Assembly: GCF_002086795.1 (NCBI RefSeq) | Contig: NZ_MVIM01000009.1 | Coordinates: 124,001 to 188,000, forward strand | DNA length: 64,000 bases | From: Mycolicibacterium tusciae | GTDB lineage: Bacteria > Actinomycetota > Actinomycetes > Mycobacteriales > Mycobacteriaceae | Direction of reading: 5' to 3' | Shown here: in pieces, positions 58,949 to 64,000 of the stretch | How the letters are laid out: every line of letters starts with the position of its first letter | Position numbering within the stretch: the first letter of the stretch is position 1 | Made by a program: the position numbers and the translations under genes | Notes under the pieces: generated by a model | The model's input: only the letters and a program-made list of their open reading frames with translations | What the model was told of the DNA's origin: nothing | Database searches by the model: none

Positions 58949-59532
58949 CAGTCTCCAGCCGTTCCGGCCGGTGCGCCGCTGCCCTTGAATCGGAAGACCC
59001 GGAAGCGTTGTCTGCCAAGCACTTCACCATCCTGGTCTGTGTAGGTGGATAACCACGTGATGAAATGACCGGCGCCCAGGGCGGTCTTCTTCTCGTCGGA
59101 GATCTCTTCGAAGACCTGCGTCACGGATATGACGTCGCCGAGGCGGGGATAGCGTTCGATGTCGAACTCCGAATTGGTCGCGACGATGCCGGTAAACCCG
59201 GCCTCCTCGATGAAGGCCGCCGGGTTGTGGCCCATTTCCATCGGAACGCCGCCGCGTTCGGCGATGCCCTCGATCTTGGGAGCCGGCATCGTCCACGTCT
59301 GCAGCATGACCGGCGGCGACACGATGCCACCGAACCTCGACTTGGCCGCGAACTCGGCGTCGAGGTATACGGGATTCATGTCATCGAGGGCATGCGCCCA
59401 GTGCCGGATCATGGGCTGATTCACCGGATCAGGTGCGAGTGTGGGCTTTCCGGAGCCGCCGGTCGGCTGCCCGATCAGCGCGTCGAGCTTCTCGCGGAAA
59501 GGAGAGGCACTCGGCTCCCGGTTGTCGGTCAT
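58948..59532 (-). CDS. MaoC-like hydratase (ChsH2 N-terminal half as a separate gene)
   Basis: 194 residues with hotdog-fold segments (RHWAHALDDMNPVYLDAEFAAKSRFGGIVSPPVMLQTW, core DDMNPVYLDAEFAA; FDIERYPRLGDVISVTQ). In M. tuberculosis ChsH2 this domain is fused to DUF35. Here it is a free protein followed by the DUF35 gene with a one-base overlap. It presumably pairs with the ChsH1-like protein. Its start at 59532 overlaps the upstream FadE stop by 4 bases. Confidence 0.88.
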   Translation of the reverse strand: MTDNREPSASPFREKLDALIGQPTGGSGKPTLAPDPVNQPMIRHWAHALDDMNPVYLDAEFAAKSRFGGIVSPPVMLQTWTMPAPKIEGIAERGGVPMEMGHNPAAFIEEAGFTGIVATNSEFDIERYPRLGDVISVTQVFEEISDEKKTALGAGHFITWLSTYTDQDGEVLGRQRFRVFRFKGSGAPAGTAGD

Positions 59533-60728
59533 TTGGCATCCCCATTCTGGTTGGCCCGAAGGTCGCGTGGTGCGCGTGGCATGAAAAGTCCTGCCATGGC
59601 GATGATGTCGCGTTGGAGCTCGTTGGCGCCACCACCGAACGTGTTGATCACCGCGATCCGGTACGCCGTTTCAAGCGCACCGCGCAGCGGGGCGTCCTCG
59701 CCCTTACGGATCCCATTGCCGTCGAGGACCTCGAGCAGTTCGCGGGCCACTTCCTGCGTCAACTCGGTACCGAACACTTTGACGGCGGATGCCTCGCCCA
59801 TGCCGAGGGCCCCCTTGGTCATAGCCGCGTTGACCTGAAGATTCATGATCTTGTAGGCCGCGACCTGCGCCTCGACGCGAGCCAGCGCCAGCCGTACCCA
59901 TGGCTGGTCGATCACCCGCCCGCCGTCGACCTCGGTGGTCTGAGCCCAGTGCAACGTCTTCTCGAACAACGGCTCGAGCGCACCCATATTGCCCAGCGCT
60001 GCGCGTTCGAAGTTCAGCTGCGTGGTGATCAATCGCCACCCTTCGTTCTCACCGGCGACGATCGAGTCTTCGGGTACACGGACATCGTCATAGAACGTGT
60101 AGAAGGTGGACACGCCCGGCATCGTGTGCAACGGCTTCCACGAGAATCCAGGTGACGACGTCGGCACGATGAAGATCGAGATGCCCTTGTGCTTCTTGAC
60201 GGTGGGATCGGTGCGCGCCGCGAGCCAGATGTAGTCTGCGTACGCCGCACCGCTGGTGAACATCTTCGCACCGTTGATCACATAGTCGTGGCCGTCGCGC
60301 ACGGCAGTGGTGCGCAATGACGCCAGATCGCTGCCCGCGGACGGCTCCGAATAGCCGATCGCGAACTCCACCGTGCCGTCGAGGATTCCTGGCAGGAATT
60401 TCTGCTTCTGCTCGTCGGTGCCGCACGATGCCAGCGTGGGTCCCACGGTGTTCAGTGTCACCAGCGGAATGGGCGCACTGACCCGTTGCGCCTCCTCGAA
60501 GAAGATGAACTGCTCCAGTGCGGTAAAGCCCCGTCCTCCGTATTCTTTGGGCCAGCCGACGCCGAGCAGGTTCGCCGCACCGAGCGCCCGCACGCATTCC
60601 TTGACGGCGTCGCCACCCTCCATACGGCCAGCCACCGCCGCGATGCGCTCGGGGTTCATCACGACCTCGAGCGACGCCCGGATCTCGGCGCGCAGTTCCT
60701 TCTGTTCCGGCGTGAAATCCAGATGCAC
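59529..60728 (-). CDS. Acyl-CoA dehydrogenase, FadE29/ChsE2-like subunit
   Basis: 399 residues, full-length acyl-CoA dehydrogenase: FTPEQKELRAEIRASLE, GVGWPKEYGGRGFTALEQFIF, GYSEPSAGSDLASLRTTAV and TFGGGANELQRDIIAMAGL. It matches FadE29 in length and likely supplies the FAD and catalytic base for the heteromeric dehydrogenase, with the FadE28-like gene as partner. Second gene of the leftward operon, 3 bases after the P450. Confidence 0.88.
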   Translation of the reverse strand: MHLDFTPEQKELRAEIRASLEVVMNPERIAAVAGRMEGGDAVKECVRALGAANLLGVGWPKEYGGRGFTALEQFIFFEEAQRVSAPIPLVTLNTVGPTLASCGTDEQKQKFLPGILDGTVEFAIGYSEPSAGSDLASLRTTAVRDGHDYVINGAKMFTSGAAYADYIWLAARTDPTVKKHKGISIFIVPTSSPGFSWKPLHTMPGVSTFYTFYDDVRVPEDSIVAGENEGWRLITTQLNFERAALGNMGALEPLFEKTLHWAQTTEVDGGRVIDQPWVRLALARVEAQVAAYKIMNLQVNAAMTKGALGMGEASAVKVFGTELTQEVARELLEVLDGNGIRKGEDAPLRGALETAYRIAVINTFGGGANELQRDIIAMAGLFMPRAPRDLRANQNGDAK

Positions 60729-60731
60729 GGC

Positions 60732-61934
60732 TCAGCGCCCCGTTCCGAGCCGAAGCGGCATGCGTTTGACGCCGGGCACCATCGTCGCCCGCATTCTGTC
60801 GACGTCGCCAACCAAATCGAGCTTCGGATAGCTGCCCAGTAGCACCTCGAAGAAGACGCGTGCCTCGAGTCGGGCCAGCTGCGCTCCGATGCACGAGTGC
60901 TCACCGCAACCGAAGGCGATGTGCGGGTTCGGATTACGCCCGAGCTTGAACTCCTCGGCGTCGGATCCGAAGATCTCCTCGTCGCGGTTGGCCGACCCGT
61001 AGAGCATGACGATGGTGTCGCCTTCCCGGATACGTTGCCCCCGGATCTCGACGTCGACGGTTGCCGTCCGTGCCATGTGGGTCACCGGGCTGCACCAGCG
61101 CAGCATCTCCTCCACCGCATCAGGGATCAGTGCGGGATCGCTGGCGAGCCGTGCGCAGATGTCGGGATGCTCGATGAGCGCCAACGTGCCCAGTGCGATC
61201 AGATTGCGGGTCGTTTCGTTGCCCGCCACGAGCAGTAGGAACGCGAAGTTCAACAGGTCCTCATCGGTTAACCGGGCGCCGTCGACCTCCGCGGTACTCA
61301 GCACCGAGAGCATGTCGTTTCGCGGCTCGCAACGCCGGGCGGCGATCAGCTGCTGGAAGTACTCGAACAGCTCGCCGATGGCCACCATCGAGTCGAGCTC
61401 GATTTCGGGATCGGCGTTCCCGGTGCACGCATCCGACCACCGCCGGAAACTTTCCCAGTCGTCGGGCGGGGCGCCGAGCAATTCGGCGATCATCCGGGTC
61501 GGCAGCGGGGCCGCGAGAGTCTCCGCGAACTCCACCGTGGAGTCGGCGCTGATGTCGGCCAGCACGCCGTAGACGATCTGGCGCACCTTCGGTTCGAGGT
61601 TGGCGACCTGACGCCGTGTGAATCCGGTGTTGATCAGCTTGCGGAGCTGCCGGTGGCGCGGCGGGTCGGTGAAGATGAGGTTGCCCTCTTGAACCGGATT
61701 GGGAAACTCCGGGTCGGGGATGGTGATCCCCTTGGTCGAGGAGAACTTGGCCGGATTCGTGGACACGTACCTGATGTCCTCGTACTTCAGTAGCGCCCAG
61801 AAATGGGTGACGTCATTCCAGCTGACCGGATCGTTAGCGCGCAGTTCCTTGTACGCCGGATACGGATCGCCCACGAAGAAGTCGGGGGAGTGCAGAGGGA
61901 CTTCGGTACGCAAGGCGGCCTCCCTCGATGGCAT
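60732..61934 (-). CDS. Cytochrome P450 (CYP125/CYP142-like)
   Basis: 400 residues. The I-helix has AGNETTRN, the K-helix has EEMLRWCSP (ExxR), and the heme loop is FGCGEHSCIGAQLAR with Cys348 as iron ligand. Heads an igr-like operon and so probably oxidises the end of a steroid side chain, as CYP125/CYP142 do for cholesterol; the substrate is inferred from gene context. The promoter-proximal palindrome 61937-61957 covers its start region. Confidence 0.9.
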   Translation of the reverse strand: MPSREAALRTEVPLHSPDFFVGDPYPAYKELRANDPVSWNDVTHFWALLKYEDIRYVSTNPAKFSSTKGITIPDPEFPNPVQEGNLIFTDPPRHRQLRKLINTGFTRRQVANLEPKVRQIVYGVLADISADSTVEFAETLAAPLPTRMIAELLGAPPDDWESFRRWSDACTGNADPEIELDSMVAIGELFEYFQQLIAARRCEPRNDMLSVLSTAEVDGARLTDEDLLNFAFLLLVAGNETTRNLIALGTLALIEHPDICARLASDPALIPDAVEEMLRWCSPVTHMARTATVDVEIRGQRIREGDTIVMLYGSANRDEEIFGSDAEEFKLGRNPNPHIAFGCGEHSCIGAQLARLEARVFFEVLLGSYPKLDLVGDVDRMRATMVPGVKRMPLRLGTGR

Positions 61935-61936
61935 CA

Positions 61937-61957
61937 GACAGATATACGTAATCTGTC
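61937..61957. promoter_or_regulatory. Inverted repeat at the P450 start (GACAGAT-N7-ATCTGTC)
   Basis: Perfect 7-base arms with a 7-base spacer containing TACGTA. It ends 3 bases before the ATG of the P450 and is the best operator candidate for the TetR at 55163-55765. The rest of 61958-62103 holds only a weak CATTG/CAATG pair and TTGAC-like motifs. Confidence 0.6.
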
Positions 61958-62103
61958 CGATTCATATGTGTCTACTTGATGGCATTGGCGCTGTCAATGA
62001 CCAGTGATCTGTTGGAATTCAAGCGAGTTGGATCACCGTGATTGACGGGCGCGTCCGACAGGTGTACACCAAGTGTTGACCAATGATCAGGTGAGGAAGC
62101 GAT

Positions 62104-63567
62104 ATGGCCGACGCACGTCCACTCCTCGATTCATATGAGCTGTACATCGACGGGCGGTGGGTGGAGCCCGGGAGCGGTCGCTATGACGATATTTCGCCGG
62201 CGACGGAGGCGACGATCGCCCAAGCTCCCGACGCCAGCGTTGCCGATGTCGATGCGGCGATCTCGGCCGCGCACCGTGCGTTCGACTCAGGGCCGTGGGC
62301 CAACGCCTCGGTGGAGGACCGCTCACGATGCCTCGATCAGCTGGGCAATGCACTCATGGAACGTGCCGACGAGTTCTTTGCGCTGTCGCAGGCAGAGTGG
62401 GGCTGCACCGCCAACGAGCGCGTGATCCAGATCGACGGCCCGGCCTTCATGGCGATGAACACAGCCGAATTGACACTGCAACTCGACGATCAGCAGATCA
62501 GTCCCTTCGGGGCGGCCGGAACGACGTTGCTTCGTCACGAGCCGCAGGGCGTGGTGTCGATCCTGACCCCGTGGAACTTTCCCCACAGCCTCAACGTGAT
62601 GAAGGTGAGTCGTGCGTTGGCCGCGGGCAACACCATCGTGCTCAAACCCTCACCGCTGACCCCACTGGCCGGTCTTGCGCTCGCACGAATCATCGACGAG
62701 CACACCGACATTCCGCCGGGTGTGGTCAACGTGGTCACCCCGACCTCGGTCGAGGCTAGCAAGCTGCTGACGACCGACCCGCGTATCGACATGGTGAGCT
62801 TCACCGGGAGTTCCCTGGTCGGTCGGCAGGTGATGGCTGCCGCGGGCGCCACCATGAAACGTATCCTGCTCGAGTGCGGCGGAAAGTCGGCTGGCATCTT
62901 TCTCGACGATGTCGACGTGACCGACGAGCTGCTGGAACGGTTCCTCTTCGACGGCTGCTCGCTGCATGCCGGGCAGGCGTGCATCCTGCAAAGCCGCCTG
63001 CTGCTGCCGGAGCGAATCCATGACAGCGTCGTCGACAGGCTCGTCGAGTTGGCCAGGTGCGTAAAGGTCGGCAACCCAACGGATCTCGATGTGCAGATGG
63101 GTCCGCTCATCAGTCGAACTCAACTGGAACGAGTTGAAGCGCATGTCGCCGCGGCGGTTGACGACGGCGCAACGGTGGTTGCCGGCGGTCGACGGCCTTC
63201 CGGCCTCGACCAGGGTTTCTACTACGAGCCGACGATCCTGACAGGCGTCGCCCCGGACTCGACGATCGCGCAGGAAGAGGTGTTCGGTCCGGTGTTGACG
63301 GTGCTGCGCTATCGGGATGACGACGACGCGGTCGCGATCGCCAACAACTCGCAGTACGGACTGTCCGGCGCGGTATGGGGCGCCGACGTCGACCGTGCAG
63401 TCGCCGTCGCGCGCCGTGTCCGCACCGGACAGATCGCCGTGAACGGTTGCATCCCAGGCGATGCGCCGTTTGGCGGCTTCAAGCAGAGCGGACTGGGCCG
63501 CGAAGGCGGCGGATTGCCCGGTCTGTACAGCTATATGGAACAGAAGGCCATCGGAATTCCGGCGTGA
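62104..63567 (+). CDS. Aldehyde dehydrogenase (NAD(P)-dependent)
   Basis: 487 residues with all family signatures: TPWNFPH (active-site Asn), LLECGGKSAGIFLDD (general base Glu) and the nucleophile Cys293 in AGQACILQSR; EEVFGPVLTVLRY is near the end. It oxidises an aldehyde to an acid, for example the terminal aldehyde made by the divergent P450 (inference). GTGAGGAAG lies upstream of the ATG. It overlaps the CoA-transferase start by 1 base. Confidence 0.95.
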   Translation: MADARPLLDSYELYIDGRWVEPGSGRYDDISPATEATIAQAPDASVADVDAAISAAHRAFDSGPWANASVEDRSRCLDQLGNALMERADEFFALSQAEWGCTANERVIQIDGPAFMAMNTAELTLQLDDQQISPFGAAGTTLLRHEPQGVVSILTPWNFPHSLNVMKVSRALAAGNTIVLKPSPLTPLAGLALARIIDEHTDIPPGVVNVVTPTSVEASKLLTTDPRIDMVSFTGSSLVGRQVMAAAGATMKRILLECGGKSAGIFLDDVDVTDELLERFLFDGCSLHAGQACILQSRLLLPERIHDSVVDRLVELARCVKVGNPTDLDVQMGPLISRTQLERVEAHVAAAVDDGATVVAGGRRPSGLDQGFYYEPTILTGVAPDSTIAQEEVFGPVLTVLRYRDDDDAVAIANNSQYGLSGAVWGADVDRAVAVARRVRTGQIAVNGCIPGDAPFGGFKQSGLGREGGGLPGLYSYMEQKAIGIPA

Positions 63568-64000
63568 TGGCGGCGCTGGAGGGTCTGCGCGTCGTCGAGA
63601 TCGCCGAGGAGATCGCCGGGCCGTACTGCGCCAAGTTGCTGGTCGACCTCGGCGCTGATGTCACGAAGGTCGAACCCCCGTCCGGGGACCCGATGCGGCG
63701 CTGGGGACCGTTCCCGGGCGGGAGGTCGGATCCAAATAAGTCGGGGCTGTTCGAATATCTGAATGCGGGAAAGCGGGGTGCCACAGTCGATCTCGACAGC
63801 GATGCACCTACGGTTGGGGCGTTGATCTCGCAGGCGCACCTGCTGGTGGACGGTCTGCGGCCAGGAGCGCTGGACAGAGTAGGCCTCGGCAAGGACGCGC
63901 TGTCGGCCCTGAGCCCCGACCTCGTTGTCGTCCGCATCTCCGACTTTGGCCAGCATGGCCCGTTGCGTGATCGCGACGCCACACCCCTGACTGTGCAGGC
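63567..64000 (+). CDS. CaiB/BaiF-type CoA-transferase, N-terminal part (cut by window end)
   Basis: About 144 visible residues of a class III CoA-transferase: LRVVEIAEEIAGPYCAKLLVDLGADVTKVEPP (core AGPYCAKLLVDLGADV), NAGKRGATVDL and RISDFGQHGP are family signatures. The catalytic Asp is expected beyond the window. Its ATG 63567 overlaps the aldehyde dehydrogenase stop; a GTG at 63564 is an alternative. It would activate the acid from the preceding step to a CoA ester. Confidence 0.9.
   Translation, partial: MAALEGLRVVEIAEEIAGPYCAKLLVDLGADVTKVEPPSGDPMRRWGPFPGGRSDPNKSGLFEYLNAGKRGATVDLDSDAPTVGALISQAHLLVDGLRPGALDRVGLGKDALSALSPDLVVVRISDFGQHGPLRDRDATPLTVQ

Noticed and set aside
61935..62103. KstR or KstR2 operator in the P450/ALDH gap
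   Set aside because: I looked for TnnAAC..GTTnnA and AnCAAGnnCTTGnT patterns; none fits beyond chance matches such as ACCAAGTGTTGACC.
1..64000. tRNA, rRNA, CRISPR repeats, insertion sequences or attachment sites
   Set aside because: I read the gaps on both strands and saw no cloverleaf, repeat array, transposase or terminal repeats.

Overview
The window is 64 kb of GC-rich chromosome from an actinobacterium, most likely a fast-growing environmental Mycobacterium/Mycolicibacterium. The grounds are two MmpL exporters, a PhoU/PhoY, a SigF-type sigma factor with mycobacterial GTTT-N14-16-GGGTA promoters, an R2-like ligand-binding oxidase whose key residues keep the numbering of M. tuberculosis Rv0233 (from memory), six probable F420-dependent enzymes and an operon laid out like the cholesterol side-chain (igr) operon. 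A PTS/N-acetylglucosamine operon argues for a soil-type species rather than M. tuberculosis. I see no rRNA, tRNA, insertion sequence, prophage or CRISPR. No stretch above 300 bases lacks a gene; the longest gaps are 49766-50060, 12810-13081, 61935-62103 and 25617-25775, and all hold regulatory-looking sequence.

Layout. 1-6154: a TetR gene divergent from a fused acyl-CoA dehydrogenase (FadE34 type), then a second TetR unit (DoxX/SnoaL operon, TetR, divergent hydrolase) with two matching operators, then a YwaF-type membrane protein. 6171-12809: PhoU and a partner-switching stress block (PAS-ANTAR protein, STAS protein, a 1382-residue kinase/receiver/phosphatase/anti-sigma protein, second STAS protein), with SigF-like promoters. 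13082-20785: MmpL, hydrolases, a secreted protein, and two genes sharing an upstream TTAAGAA/CTCCAAG element. 20872-25616: SigF-like sigma factor in an apparent operon with an MmpL-FHA fusion. 25776-28478: VOC protein, secreted esterase, a 51-residue acidic protein, and a divergent pair of Ddn-like proteins.

28580-50999 is a catabolic region: LysR divergent from a Rieske oxygenase operon (107-aa protein, Fe/2OG dioxygenase, LLM flavin enzyme, CMD protein); a lyase-like Ltp thiolase divergent from a DUF35 protein; VTT membrane protein with R2lox; a sulfotransferase/metallo-beta-lactamase/SDR/LLM operon divergent from an IclR regulator; then APC permease, SDR, KstD-like flavoprotein, SDR and two LLM enzymes. 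51013-55124 is the GlcNAc block (EIICB, EIIA, NagB, NagA). 55163-61934 is one leftward operon for steroid-type side-chain beta-oxidation (P450, FadE29-like, ChsH2 split into two genes, FadE28-like, ChsH1-like, Ltp2-like, TetR). It diverges from an aldehyde dehydrogenase and a CoA-transferase cut by the window end.

How they may work together (inference): the middle and right parts look like oxidative degradation of hydrophobic, steroid-like or aromatic compounds, run by P450/Rieske/2OG oxygenases, FAD, SDR and F420 redox enzymes, acyl-CoA dehydrogenases, hydratases and Ltp/DUF35 retro-aldolases under local TetR, LysR and IclR control. The left part is an envelope-stress/general-stress regulatory block. 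All assignments come from reading the sequence; no database search was run.
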